Assembly: GCF_902167145.1 (NCBI RefSeq)
Contig: NC_050101.1
Location: forward strand, 136,058,990-136,122,989
Length of the DNA: 64,000 nucleotides
DNA from: Zea mays
Taxonomy: Eukaryota; Streptophyta; Magnoliopsida; Poales; Poaceae
Direction: 5' to 3'
The translations under genes and the position numbers were made by a program. The notes under the pieces were generated by a model, which saw nothing but the letters and a program-made list of their open reading frames with translations, did no database searches and had not been told where the DNA came from. Shown one piece after another: positions 35,654 to 47,959 of the stretch (positions are counted from its first letter, which is position 1; every line of letters starts with the position of its first letter).

Positions 35654-36426
35654 CTTTGGACCAAATCAACATGAGAGCACTTTAGCTCCTCATGTTCTTT
35701 AGTCAACTCATCAAAGCGTAGCATTTTCATGGAGAGAACATCTTCTAGCATTTGACGAGCTTCGCTTTGCTCTCTCGCTCTTTCTAGAAGTTTGAACATG
35801 ACCGCCTTATCTTCTAGGCTTAGTTGAGCGTAGAGACACATGAAGCTTCTTTCATCCTCGTCATCCTCATTTGTGCTTCCGCTTTCATTTTCATTAGCCA
35901 CACAACATATGTGGGAATCGAAATGGGAAGACAAACTTTTTGGAGAGGTGGATTCATCGTTTGGTCTCCAACGTTCATTTTCTTCTTCTTCCTTCAAAGG
36001 ATTAGTTTCACAAGAACTAAAGGAAGTAGAAGCATCATATGAACTATCATGTTTGGACTCATTAAATTTACTTTTAATTCTAGTCCAAATATCATGCGCA
36101 TCATGAATAGGTTCATCATATCTAATTATGAAGGCATGATAATCTTCTTTGCTAAGAGAATTACCTAAGATGTCAAAAGCAAGATAATTTAAGCGTAAAC
36201 ATCTTTGATCTTCCTCGGAAGTATTTTTCCCATTATAACTAGAGGGTATGATACTCTTGTCTAAAATTTGTTCTAATCGTGAGTCTATGGTTCTAAAAGC
36301 ATTTATCACACTAGTAGACCATGAAGTATAATTAGAACAATCATTAAGTAAAATCTCAAGAGTTACCTCCTTGATTTTCTTCGGAGGTGTCTTCTTGTTC
36401 TTTTGGGATCTTCCTCGAGCCATCAC
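35654..36426 (-). CDS. gag: S4 gag, N-terminal part
   Basis: About 257 residues starting MMARGRSQKNKKTPPKKIKE. Contains the copia gag core pattern (LLNDCSNYTSWSTSVINAF, RCLRLNYLAFDILGNSLSKE, HDIWTRIKSKFNESK), then an acidic stretch and EEHEELKCSHVD. S5 interrupts it after the codons for VQRY. Together with 22439-23549 it forms one uninterrupted frame of about 625 codons, shorter than the 725-800 codon gags of S1, S5 and S6. Confidence 0.87.
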
Positions 36427-36456
36427 TTCGAGTTGCTAGACTCAATATGAAGTGCC

Positions 36457-36470
36457 TCGCTCTGATACCA
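36457..36470 (-). promoter_or_regulatory. S4 primer binding site
   Basis: TGGTATCAGAGCG on the element strand, two bases inside the 5' LTR. It matches the initiator Met-tRNA complement better than the sites of S1, S5 and S6. Confidence 0.85.
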
Positions 36471-36472
36471 AT

Positions 36473-37918
36473 TGAAAGTCGCCTAGAGGGGGGTGGATAG
36501 GCGAAACCTGAAAATTATAACTTTACACCCCAACTAGAACCCTTGATTAGTGGTTAGAACAAGATACACAATTATCGGAGTATAAAAAACTAAGTCCTTT
36601 GCTTGTAAAGAGTATTGCTTTCAAATAATGCGGAATTAATAAATCAATACAACTAATAGGTCAATGGAGAATAAAGCAAGAGGGCTTAGATAAGAAGGGC
36701 AATAACACAAGTTCTTTCTTGCAAGGCGTTGCTTCTCTAAATGTGATTTTAACTTGAAGCAACACAAAAAGATATTAGCGGAGAGTAGCACAAGAGAACT
36801 TAGAATGAGGGAAAACAAACAAATCACAAGCAATAAACACAAGAGACACGAGTGATTTGTTTTACCGAGGTTCGGCCCTCGAAGGCCTAGTCCCCATTGA
36901 GGAGTCCACTAAGGACGGGTATCTTTCAACCCTTTCCCTCTCTCCACCGATCCCAAAGATCTACGAGCTCTTCTTCTTCTCAAGGATCACTTAAGACCCC
37001 GCAAGGATCACCACACTCTTTGGTGTCTCTTGCTAGCTTTACAAGCCTCCAAAACTTTGGAGGAAGTTCAATGGGAGTCAAAACTCCACGCACAAATGAA
37101 CGCAAGATGTAGCACACACTTTCTCTCAATGAATCTCACAAGGCACTAGAGCTAAACTCTCACAAGAGGCTTTCTTTTGCTCGCTCTCTCTTTTGTGGCA
37201 CTTGTGTGGTTTGTAGTGGTCTAAATCTTGTGTATAGGATGGATCAATGAATAGAGGTGGTTGGGAGGGCTTGAATATGTCAACTATATGACTTGGAATG
37301 TTGCTTGGGCTCCCACCCCTTGAAGTGGCCGGTTGGGGTGGTATTTATAGCCACCAACCAAATTGTAGCCGTTGGAGAAGGCTGCTGGCGATGGGCGCAC
37401 CGGACAGTGTCCAGTGCGCCGCCACGTCATCTTGTCGTTAGGGCTTGGAGCTGGTCGACCGTTGGAGGCTTTGTCCTCATGTGGCACCGGACAGTCCGGT
37501 GTCACACCGGAGAGTCCGGTGCCCCTCTGACCTGCTGCTCTGACTTCTGCCGCGTTCACTGTTCTGTACTGTTTACCGTCAGAGTCGACCGTTGCGTGCA
37601 GATAGCCGTTGCTCCTCTGGTGCACCGGATAGTCCGGTGAATTATAGCGGATTTGTGCCTGGGAACCCAAAGCTGCGGAGTTGGAGTTGATTCATCCTGG
37701 TGCACCGGACAGTCCGGTGCGCCAGACCAGGGAACACTTTGGTTTCCTTTTTGCTCCTTTCTTTTGAAGCCTAACTTGTTCTTTTTATTGGTTTGTGTTG
37801 AACCTTTGGCACCTGTAGAATGTAGGATCTAGAGCAAACTAGTTAGTCCAATTATTTGTGTTGGGAAATTCAACCACCAAAATTATTTAGGAAAAGGTTT
37901 GACCCTATTTCCCTTTCA
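36473..37918 (-). repeat. S4 5' LTR
   Basis: 1446 bp. Plus-strand reading begins TGAAAGTCGCCTAGAGG and ends TATTTCCCTTTCA. TATTTATA box at 37342-37349 and CACCGGACAGTCCGGTG-type palindromes between 37397 and 37720. This copy keeps a normal promoter region, unlike the 3' LTR. Confidence 0.92.
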
Positions 37919-39103
37919 AGGGGCTCTTGCTAGATTTACAATGAATGGGAGTCAAAACTCCATGCTCAAATGATTACAAGAGGTAGCACACACATTCTCT
38001 CAATGATTCTCACAAGGCACTATCACTAAACGCACACGAGTAGCTCTTTCTTGCTTGATCTCTCTTTTGTGGCATTTGTGAGGCTTTGATGTGTATAGAA
38101 GTGTTGCTCTAGTAGATAGGAGTGAATGCCCAACTCTTGTGTATGATATTGATCAATGAATACTTATGAATGGGTTGATTGGGGTGGATTTTATTGCCCT
38201 CAACCACCCATATAGCCATTGGGGCGCATCTGCCAGAAACTGCACTGGCGGACGGTCCGCGGTTAGGGTCCGGACGGTCCGCGACCCTCCAACGGTCGAT
38301 TCTGACATCTTCAACGGATACGCCTGATAGATCAACGACAGATCAACGGCTATATGCCTCAGTGACACCACGAGGTGGTCCGCCCTTGGTCCCGGACGGT
38401 CCACGCCAGCTCTATAATTCATTTTGCTCAACTCGTCACCTTCGGGCTAAACCAGGTCTTCACATGCGGACGGTCCGTGAATTATAGCCGGACGGTCCGC
38501 ACTGTATAACCAGATGGTCCGCGGTTTTATAGTCAAAGTATCCACGATTTAGAGTTCCTGGCCGAAGTCAAAACGATGTAACGGACGGTCTGCTAGAAGG
38601 GGTCGGACGGTCCGCACTCGACGATTTTAGAACTTGAGTTTCTGACTTCCCGTTGATCTTTGCACAATTTTCTCCAAGTTGCTTTGGCTAAACTTGAGAG
38701 AGATCCTATGGCTTAGAAAAATATCTCAAGTGGCTTTCCATCTAGTCTAAGTCATGGATCATGAACATTTTGATTCTTTCACTCATATTTCTTCTTTTGC
38801 TCAAACTAGCTTCAAAATAGTGATATGTTGATTTCGAGCTTTCCAACCTTTCTAGAAGTGTTGAATACATTCCTGGGGGGTGTTTAGAACTTATCCAAAG
38901 AGTAGAACTATTGGTAGTTCATCTATTCCATGTTTTACCCCAATTTGGTTGAATCTGCGCTGATTCTGACTTAGAAACTAAACTGTTGAATCCTATGAAC
39001 CTATGAATCAAAGTCTAGGCAAACTAGTTAGTCCGAATGGTTATGATGGTCATCAAGCACCAAAATATAAGAAATGGTTTAAGGCCATTTCCCTTTCAGT
39101 ATC

Positions 39104-40030
39104 GTGGCTAGGCGCTGGTTGAGGAGGTACTTGAGGCTGTAGTGGTCGGTATTGACGACGAAGCGCTGCCCCCATAAGTACGACCTCCAGTGCCGAACTT
39201 CCTGGACGAGGCCTATGAGTTCCCACTCGTAAGCGGCAAGGGCACTGTGTCAAGGGGCGATGGGGCGGCTGAAGAAGGTGACTGGGTGGCCGTCCTAGAC
39301 GAGCACAGCGCCAAAACCGTGCGACGACGCGTCACATTCGACGACGAAGATCTTGGAGAAGTCTGGCATAGCGAGGATGAGGGTCGTGGTGACTGAAGCC
39401 TTAACTGTTGTGAACATAGCGGCCTTTGTGTCGTCCCAGGTGAAGCTGTCCTTGTTGAGGAGGGCGGTCAGCGGCGCGACGACCGTCCCGTAGTTGTGGA
39501 CGAACTTGCGGTAGTAGCCCGTTAGGCCAAGGAAGCCCCGCACTGCTCGAGCCGAATGGGGTGCCGACCAGTCGAGGATGGCCTGCACCTTGGTGGGATC
39601 TATGGTGACGCCTGCCTCATATATGATGTGACCGAGGTAGGTGACGGAGGGGGCGCCGAAGGTGCACTTGGCGCGCTTGACAAAGAGCTGCTGTCGCCAA
39701 AGCTTGGAGAAGACGACATAGAGATGTCAAAGGTGATCCACCCGTGTCTTGCTATATATAAAGATGTCTTCAAAAAATACCAGGATGAAGCGATGAAGGA
39801 AAGGCCGAAGTACATCGTTCGTGAGGGCCTAAAATGTCGCTGGCATGTTGCAGAGCCCGCATGCCATCACCAGTAACTCATAGAGGCCGTCGTGGGTGCG
39901 AAACGCGTTTTTGTCTACATCTTTGGGCCGCATCTGCACTTGGTGGTACCTGGACCGGAGGTCCAGCTTGCAGAAGAATCGTGCACCGTGGAGTTCGTCG
40001 AGAAGCTCATCGACCACCGGTATGGGGAAC
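39104..40030 (-). pseudogene. Ty3/gypsy fragment, piece B: RT and RNase H
   Basis: Minus strand: [20 protein letters not shown], then [13 protein letters not shown] (motif A), [19 protein letters not shown], then VFFEDIFIYSKT in place of the FxDD motif, then the connection/RNase H part PTKVQAILDWSAPHSARAVR, FLGLTGYYRKFVHNYGT, DFSKIFVVECDASSHGFGAV and NTDHYSLKYLLNQRLATI. It joins piece A across GTATC and piece C across GGAAC. The catalytic DD is changed to ED, and frameshifts are present. Confidence 0.88.
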
Positions 40031-41224
40031 TGAAAGTCGCCTAGAGGGGGGTGAATAGGCAAATTTGAAATTTATAAAGTTTAAGCACAATTACAAGCCA
40101 AAGTTAGCGTTAGAAATATAATCGAGTCTGAAAGAGAGGGCGAAAAACAAATCACAAGCAAATAAGGCGGATGACATGGTGATTTGTTTTACCGAGGTTC
40201 GGTTCTTGCGAACCTACTCCCTGTTGAGGTTGTCACAAAGACCGGGTCTCTTTCCACCCTTTCCCTCTCTCAAACGATCACCTAGACCGAGTGAGCTTTT
40301 CTCTTCAATCAAATAGGACACTTAGTCCACTACAAGGACCACCACAACTTGGTGTCTCTTGCTTTGATTACAAGTGAGTTAAGAACAAAGAATGGAGGAA
40401 GAAGAAAAGCGATCCAAGCGCAAGAGCTCAAAAGAACACGACAAAACTCTCTCTTCTAGTCACTATTGCTTTGAATGGAATTGGGACTTGGAGAGATTTT
40501 GATTCACTCTATTTGTGTCTTGTATTGAATGCACTAGCTCTTGTATTGAGTGTGTTGGCTGAAAACTTGGATGCCTTGAAGTGTTGGTGGTTGGGGGTAT
40601 TTATAGCCCCAACCACCAAAGTGGCCGTTGGGGAAGGCTGCTGTCGAAGGGCGCACCAGACAGTCCAGTGTGCCACTGGACACTGTCCAGTGCGCCAGCC
40701 ACATCACCCAACCGTTAGGGTTCGACAGTTGGAGCTCTGACATGTGGGGCCACCGGATAGTCCGGTGGTGCACCGGACAACCACTGTTCATTGTTCGGTG
40801 CGCCTTCTGGCGCCTGCTCTGACTCTGCGCGCGCAGTCGCGTACTGTTCACTTCACTGTTGCTTTTGCAGACGACCGTTGGCGCAGTTAGCCGTTGCTCC
40901 GCTGGCATACCGGACAGTCCGGTGAATTATAGCGGAGGGGCTCCCCGAATTCCCGAAGCTGAGCAGTTCAGAGTGATTCTCCCTGGTGCACCGGACACTG
41001 TCCGGTGGCACACCGGATAGTCTAGTGCGCCAGACCAGGGCAGCCTTCGGTTGCTTTGCTCCTTTTTATTTGAACCCTTTCTTGGACTTTTTTATTGGTT
41101 TGTGTTGAACCTTTGGCACCTGTAGAACTTACAATCTAGAGCAAACTAGTTAGTCCAATTATTTGTGTTGGGCAATCAACCACCAAAATCATTTAGGAAA
41201 AGGTTTGACCCTATTTCCCTTTCA
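40031..41224 (-). repeat. S6 3' LTR
   Basis: 1194 bp. Plus-strand reading TGAAAGTCGCCTAGAGG to TATTTCCCTTTCA, with the polypurine tract next to it (CTCCCCCTTTTTGG on the plus strand from 41227). TATTTATA box near 40608 and palindromes between 40753 and 41005, several of them mutated. Confidence 0.93.
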
Positions 41225-42042
41225 ATCTCCCCCTTTTTGGTGATTGATGCCAACACAAACCAAAGCAAATATATAAGTGCAGAATTGAAACTAGTTTGCA
41301 TAAGGTAAGTGCAAAGGTTACTTGGAATTAAACCAATTTATACATTCATATGATATGCATGGATTGCTTTATTTTAATATTTTGGACCACGCTTGCACCA
41401 CTTGTTTTGTTTTTGCAAATGTTTTGGAAATTCTTTTTCAAAGTCTTTTGCAAATAGTCAAAGGTATATGAATAAGATTTTGAGAAGCATTTTCGAGATT
41501 TGAAATTTTCTCCCCCTGTTTCAAATGCTTTTCCTTTGACTAAACAAAACTCTCCCTTAATGAAAATCTCCTCTTAGTGTTCAAGAGGGTTTTAGATATT
41601 AATTTTGAAAGAGGTCATACCAATTTGAAATTATATAAAAAATAAGATACCAGTTGAAAAACTTCTTTAATACAAATTGAAAGACTATATTTTTGAAATT
41701 GGTGGTGGTGCGGTCCTTTTGCTTTGGGCTAATACTTTCTCCCCCTTTGGCATGAATCGCCAAAAACAGATACTTTGTGAGTGAAATATAAGCCATTTTA
41801 CTTTCTCTCCCCCTTTGGCCAACAATATATGAGAGAAGGATTATAGCAAAGTTGGAGAGTGATGTGGAGTGACGACGAAGTGGAGATAATTCGATGGAGT
41901 GTAGTGGAAGCCTTGTCTTCGCCGAAGACTCCATTTCCCTTTAAATCTATGACTTAGCATGAAATACACTTGAAAACCACATTAGTCAGCAAATGAAAGA
42001 GAGATGATCAAAGGTACATAAATGAGCTATGTGTGCAAAACA
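41225..42042 (-). other. S6 3' noncoding region
   Basis: Polypurine tracts (plus-strand CTCCCCC) near 41227, 41510, 41740 and 41806. The block up to about 41950 closely matches 19414-20150 of the gag-only S4. No gene. Confidence 0.75.
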
Positions 42043-45000
42043 TCAATCAAAATTCCTAGAATCAAGAATGTTTAGCTCATGCCTAAGTTTGGTAAAAGTT
42101 TTCTCATCTAATGGCTTGGTAAAGATATCGGCTAATTGTTCTTTGGTGCTAACATATGCAATCTCGATATCCCCCCTTTGTTGGTGATCCCTCAAAAAGT
42201 GATACCGAATGGCTATGTGCTTAGTGCGGCTGTGCTCAACGGGATTATCCGCCATGCGGATTGCACTCTCATTATCATATAGGAGAGGAACTTTGGTTAA
42301 TTTGTAACTATAGTCCCTAAGGGTTTGCCTCATCCAAAGCAATTGCGCGCAACAATGGCCTGCGGCAATATACTCGGCTTCAGCGGTTGAAAGAGCTACA
42401 TAATTTTGTTTCTTAGAAGCCCAAGACACCAGGGATCTTCCCAAGAACTGACAAGTCCCGGATGTGCTCTTTCTATCAATCTTACACCCTTCCCAATCAG
42501 CATCTGAATATCCAATTAAATCAAAAGTGGATCCCTTGGGGTACCAAAGACCAAACTTAGGTGTATGAACTAAATATCTCAAGATTCGTTTTACGGCCTT
42601 AAGGTGAACTTCCTTAGGATCGGCTTGGAATCTTGCACACATACATACGGAAAGCATAATATCCGGTCGAGATGCACATAAATAGAGTAAAGATCCTATC
42701 ATCGACCGGTATACCTTTTGATCTACGGATTTACCTCCCGTGTCGAGGTCGAGATGCCCATTAGTTCCCATGGGTGTCTTGATGGGCTTGGCATCCTTCA
42801 TTCCAAACTTAGTGAGTATGTCTTGAATGTACTTCGTTTGGCAAATGAAGGTGCCTTCTTGGAGTTGCTTCACTTGAAATCCTAAGAAATACTTCAACTC
42901 CCCCATCATAGACATCTCGAATTTTTGTACCATGATCCTACTAAATTCTTCACATGTAGATTTGTTAGTAGACCCAAATATGATATCATCAACATAAATT
43001 TGGCATACAAACAAATCATTTGCAATTGTTTTAGTAAAGAGAGTAGGATCAGCCTTTTCGACTTTGAAGCCATTAGCGATAAGAAAATCTCTTAGGCATT
43101 CATACCATGCTCTTGGGGCTTGCTTGAGCCCATAAAGCGCCTTAGAGAGTTTATAAACGTAGTTAGGGTACTCACTATCTTCAAAGCCGGGAGGTTGCTC
43201 AACATAGACCTCCTCCTTGATTGGTTCATTGAGGAAGGCACTTTTCACGTCCATTTGATAGAGCTTAAAGCCATGGTAAGTAGCATAGGCAAGTAATATA
43301 CAAATTGACTCAAGCCTAGCCACGGGTGCATAGGTTTCACCGAAATCCAAACCTTCGACTTGTGAATATCCCTTGGCCACAAGTCGAGCTTTGTTTCTTG
43401 TCACCACACCATGCTCGTCTTGCTTGTTGCGGAATACCCACTTGGTTCCTACAACATTTTGGTTAGGACGTGGAACAAGATGCCATACCTCATTCCTCGT
43501 GAAGTTGTTGAGTTCCTCTTGCATTGCCAACACCCAATTTGAATCTCTTAATGCGTCTTCCACCTTGTATGGCTCAATAGAAGACACAAAAGAGTAATGT
43601 TCACAAAAATGAGCAACACGAGATCGAGTGGTTACCCCCTTTTGAATATCGCTGAGGATAGTGTTCACGGGGTGATCTCGTTGTATTGCTTGGTGGACTC
43701 TTGGGTGCGGCGGCCTTGGACCCTCATCATCTTCCTTGTCTGGATCATTTGCATCTCCCCCTTGATCATTGTCCTCCTCTTGAGGTGGCTCCTCTTGACC
43801 TTCATTTTCATCATCTTGAGCTTGATCCTCATCTTGGGTTGGTGGAGATGCTTGTATGGAAGAAGATGGTTGATCTTGTGCTTGTGGAGGCTCTTCGGAT
43901 TCTTTAGGACACACATCCCCAATGGACATGTTCCTTAGCACGACGCATGGAGCCTCTTCATTATCTAGCTCATCAAGATCAACTTGCTCTACTTGAGAGC
44001 CGTTAGTCTCATCAAACACAATGTCACAAGAAACTTCAACTAGTCCAGTGGACTTGTTAAAGACTCTATATGCCCTTGTGTTTGAATCATATCCTAGTAA
44101 AAAGCCTTCTACAGCCTTAGGAGCAAATTTAGATTTTCTACCTCTTTTAACAAGAATAAAGCATTTGCTACCAAAGACTCTAAAATATGAAACATTGGGC
44201 TTTTTACCGGTTAGGAGTTCATATGATGTCTTCTTGAGGATTCGGTGAAGGTAGAGACGGTTGATGGCGTAGCAAGCGGTGTTGATTGCTTCCGCCCAAA
44301 ACCGGTCCGAAGTCTTGTACTCATCAAGTATGGTCCTCGCCATGTCAAGTAGAGTTCTATTCTTCCTCTCCACTACACCATTTTGTTGTGGCGTGTAGGG
44401 AGAAGAGAACTCATGCTTGATGCCCTCGTCCTCAAGAAAGCCTTCTATTTGAGAGTTCTTGAACTCCGTCCCGTTGTCGCTTCTTATATTTTTGATTCTC
44501 AATCCGAACTCATTTTGAGCCCGTCTCAAGAATCCCTTTAAAGTCTCTTGGGTTTGGGATTTATCCTGTAAAAAGAACACCCAAGTGAAGCGAGAATAAT
44601 CATCCACAATAACTAGACAGTACTTACCCCCGCCGATGCATATGTAAGCTATCGGGCGGAATAGATCCATGTGGAGTAGCTCAAGTGGCCTGTCAGTCAT
44701 CATGATGTTTTTGTGTGGATGATGAACACAAACTTGCTTCCCTGCTTGACATGAGCTACAAATCCTGTCTTTCTCAAAATGAACATTTGTTAGTCCCAAA
44801 AAGTGTTCTCCCTTTAGAAGCTTATGAAGATTCTTCATCCCAACGTGGGCTAGTCAGCGATGCCAGAGCCAACCCATGTTAGTCTTAGCAATTAAGCAAG
44901 TGTCGAGTTCAGCTCTATTAAAATCAACTAAGTATAGCTGACCCTCTAACACTCTCTTAAATGCTACTGAATCATCACTTCTTCTAAAGACAGTAACACC

Positions 45001-45290
45001 TATATCCGTAAAAAGACAGTTGTAACCCATTTTACATAATTGAGAAACTAAAAGTAAGTTGTAATCTAATAAATCTACAAGAAAAACATTGGAAATAGAA
45101 TGGTTAGGTGATATAGCAATTTTACCAAGTCCTTTGACCAAACCTTGATTTCCATCCCCGAATGTGATAGCTCTTTGGGGATCTTGGTTTTTCTCGTAAG
45201 AGGAGAACATTATTTTCTCCCCAGTCATGTGGTTTGTGCACCCGCTATCGATGATCCAACTTGAGCCCCCGGATGCATAAACCTACAAAA
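42043..45290 (-). pseudogene. pol: S6 pol with one nonsense codon
   Basis: PR ([20 protein letters not shown]), integrase (zinc site WHR*LAH...[26 protein letters not shown]), RT ([19 protein letters not shown]) and RNase H ([21 protein letters not shown]). A single TGA at 44854-44856 replaces the second R of WHRRLAH, so the frame is open as 45228-44857 and 44838-42043 in the same register. The TTGCAG before the protease reads TTGTAG here, giving a stop at the position of Q. All other catalytic residues are kept. Confidence 0.95.
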
Positions 45291-45295
45291 CAAGT

Positions 45296-47911
45296 TTAGG
45301 CCTTGTTCTTAGGTACCCAAACGGTCTTGGGCCCTTTCACATTAGAAACAAGTACCTTGGGTACCCAAACACAAGTCTTTGAGCCCTTGTGTTTGGCCCC
45401 AACATATTTGGTAACTACTTTGCTTGATTTGTTAGTTAATACATATGATGCATCAAAAGTCTTAAATGAAATAATAGGCTCATTTGATGCAATAGAAATT
45501 TTCTTCTTAGGCATTTTAACATGAGTGAATTGCCTAGAACTAGATGCCTCACTCTTATACATAAAAGCATGATGAGAGCCAGAGTGAGACTTCCTAGAAT
45601 GAATTCTCCTAATTTTGTGCTCGGGATAACCAGCAGGGTATAAAATGTAACCCTCGTTATCCTGAGCCATGGGAGCCTTACCCTTAACAAAATTAGACAA
45701 TCTTTTAGGGGCATTAAGCTTGACATTGTCTCCCTATTGGAAACCAATGTCATCCTTAGTCCCAGGGCGTCTCCCATTATAGAGCATGCTTCTAGCAAAT
45801 TTAAATTTCTCATATTCTAAGTCATGCTCATTAATCTTAGCACTAAGTTGAGCTATGTGATCATTTTGTTGTTTAATTAAAGCTAGGTGATCAATGTTAA
45901 TGTCTCTACATCTAGTACAAATAGTAACATGATCAACACTAGATGTAGAGGGTTTGCATGCATTTAATTCATCAATCTTAGCATGTAAAATAGCATTTTC
46001 ATTCTTAAGATTGGAAATAGAAATATTGCAAACATTTAAATCTTTAGCCTTAGCAATTAATTTTTCATTCTCAATTTTAAGGCTAGAGAGTGATGCATTC
46101 AACTTGTCAATCTTAGTAATCAAACTAGCATTATCATTTCTAAGACTAACAATTGAATCATCACAAACATCTAATTTCTCAACCTTAGCAATCAATTTAG
46201 CATTTTCACATCTAAGGTTGGAAATAGTGTCATGGCAAGTGCTAAGCTCACTAGTTAATTTTTCACATTTTTCTACTTCTTGAGCATAAGCATTCTTAAC
46301 CTTAACATGATTCTTATTTTCTTTAATTAGGAAGTCCTCTTGGCTATCCAAGAGTTCATCCTTCTCATGAATGGCTCCTATCAATTCATTTAATTTTTCT
46401 TTTTGTTGCATGTTTAGGTTGGCAAAAAGGGAAAGCAAGTTATCCTCATCATCACTAGAGTTCTCCTCATCACTAGATGTTGCATATTTAGTGGAGGCTC
46501 TAGATTTTACCTTCTTTTTGCCGTCCTTTGCCATGAGGCACTTGTGGCCGACGTTGGGGAAGAGGAGACCCTTGTTGACGGCGATGTTGGCGGCGTCCTC
46601 GTCGGAGGAGTCGGTGGAGCTCTCGTCGGAGTCCCACTCCCGACAAACATGGGCATCGCCGCCCTTCTTCTTGTAATACTTCTTCTTCTCCTTCCTTTTT
46701 CCCTTCTTGTCGTCGCCCCTGTCACTATCACTTGATAATGGACATTTAGCAATGAAATGACCGGGCTTACCACACTTGTAGAAAACTTTCTTGGAGCGGG
46801 GCTTGTAGTCCTTCCCCCTCCATTGCTTGAGGATTTGGCCAAAGCTTTTGATGATTAAAGCCATCTCCTCATTGTCGAGCTTGGAGGCGTCGATGGGGAG
46901 CCTACTTGACGTAGACTCTTCTTTCTTCTCCTCCGTTGCTTTGAATGCGACGGGTTGCACCTCGGGTGTGGAGGTGGCGCCTCGCTCAATGATTTGTTTG
47001 GAGCCTTTGATCATTAATTCAAAGCTCACAAACTTTCCTATCACTTCCTCGGTAGACATTAGTTTATATCTTGGATCACCATGAATTAATTGAACTTGAG
47101 TAGGGTTAAGAAAAACGAGTGATCTAAGAATAACCTTGACCATTTCATGGTCATCCCATTTGGTGCTCCCGAGATTGCGCACTTGGTTCACCAAGGTCTT
47201 GAGCTGGTTGTACATTGCTTGTGGCTCCTCCCCTTGATGAAGCATGAAGCGATCGAGCTCCCCCTCGATCGTTTCCCGCTTGGTGATCTTGGTCACCTCA
47301 TCTCCTTCGTGCGCGGTCTTGAGCACGTCCCAAATCTCTTTGGCACTCTTCAACCCTTGCACATTATTATACTCTTCTCGACTTAGAGAGGCGAGGAGTA
47401 TAGTAGCGGCTTGGGAGTTGAAGTGCCGGATTTGGGCTACCTCGTCCGAGTCATAGCCTTCATCCCCCACGGATGGTTCCTGTGCACCAAATTCAACAAT
47501 GTCCCAAACACTTGCGTGCAGTGAGGTTAGATGGTGCCTCATTTTATCACTCCACATACAATAATCTTCACCGTAAAAAACCGGTGGTTTGCCTAGTGGG
47601 ACGGAAAGTAAAGGAGTGCATTTGGAAATGCGAGGATAGTGTAAGGGGATCTTACTAAACTTCTTGCGCTCATGGTGCTTAGAAGTGACAGAAGGCGTGT
47701 CGGAGCCAGAGGTGGAAGGCGACGAAGAATCGGTCTCGTAGTAGACCACTTTCTTCATTTTCTTCTTCTTGTCGTCACTTCGGTGCGACTTGACATGGGG
47801 AGGTGATTCCTTCCTCTTCTTGTTGCCGGACTCTCCCAATGGAGCTTTCCTGTGGCTTGTGGCGGGCTTCTCGCCGGTCACCATCTCCTTCTTGGCGTGA
47901 GCTCCTGACAT
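45296..47911 (-). pseudogene. gag: S6 gag with one nonsense codon
   Basis: Starts MSGAHAKKEMVTGEK. Core domain LGKPPVFYGEDYCMWSDKM and IWDVLKTAHEGDE. The zinc knuckle reads FYKCGKPGHFIAKC, so the first Cys of CCHC is Phe. A long repeat-rich coiled-coil-like region follows (LRNDNASLITKIDKLNASL and similar units). TAG at 45734-45736 interrupts the frame, which then reaches WVPKVLV and WVPKNKA. Before decay it was about 870 codons. Confidence 0.93.
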
Positions 47912-47959
47912 AACTTCGAGCGGTTAGGCTCTAATGAAGTACCGAGATCCGATACCAAT

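Larger units (their letters stand above)
17969..37918 (-). mobile_element. Gag-only Sirevirus S4, split by S5
   Basis: Two 1.45 kb LTRs (17969-19413 and 36473-37918) flanked by AGGGG (17964-17968 and 37919-37923), inserted in S3. Without S5 the element is about 7.8 kb. It has a canonical primer site and one long gag frame that stays in register across the S5 insertion. About 3.0 kb of noncoding sequence lies between gag and the 3' LTR. I see no protease, integrase, RT or RNase H motif in any frame. It is therefore a non-autonomous element needing pol from elsewhere. Confidence 0.85.
17416..39098 (-). mobile_element. Solo LTR S3, split by S4
   Basis: A Sirevirus solo LTR made of 17416-17968 plus 37924-39098, about 1.73 kb once S4 and its duplication are removed. 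It starts TGAAAGTCGCC and ends CATTTCCCTTTCA (plus-strand reading), and is flanked by GTATC (17411-17415 and 39099-39103). The flanking gypsy frame resumes exactly at this duplication, so no internal retroelement sequence is left. Its palindromes differ from those of other LTRs here: CGGACGGTCCGCG-type repeats at about 38248-38620. Confidence 0.88.
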
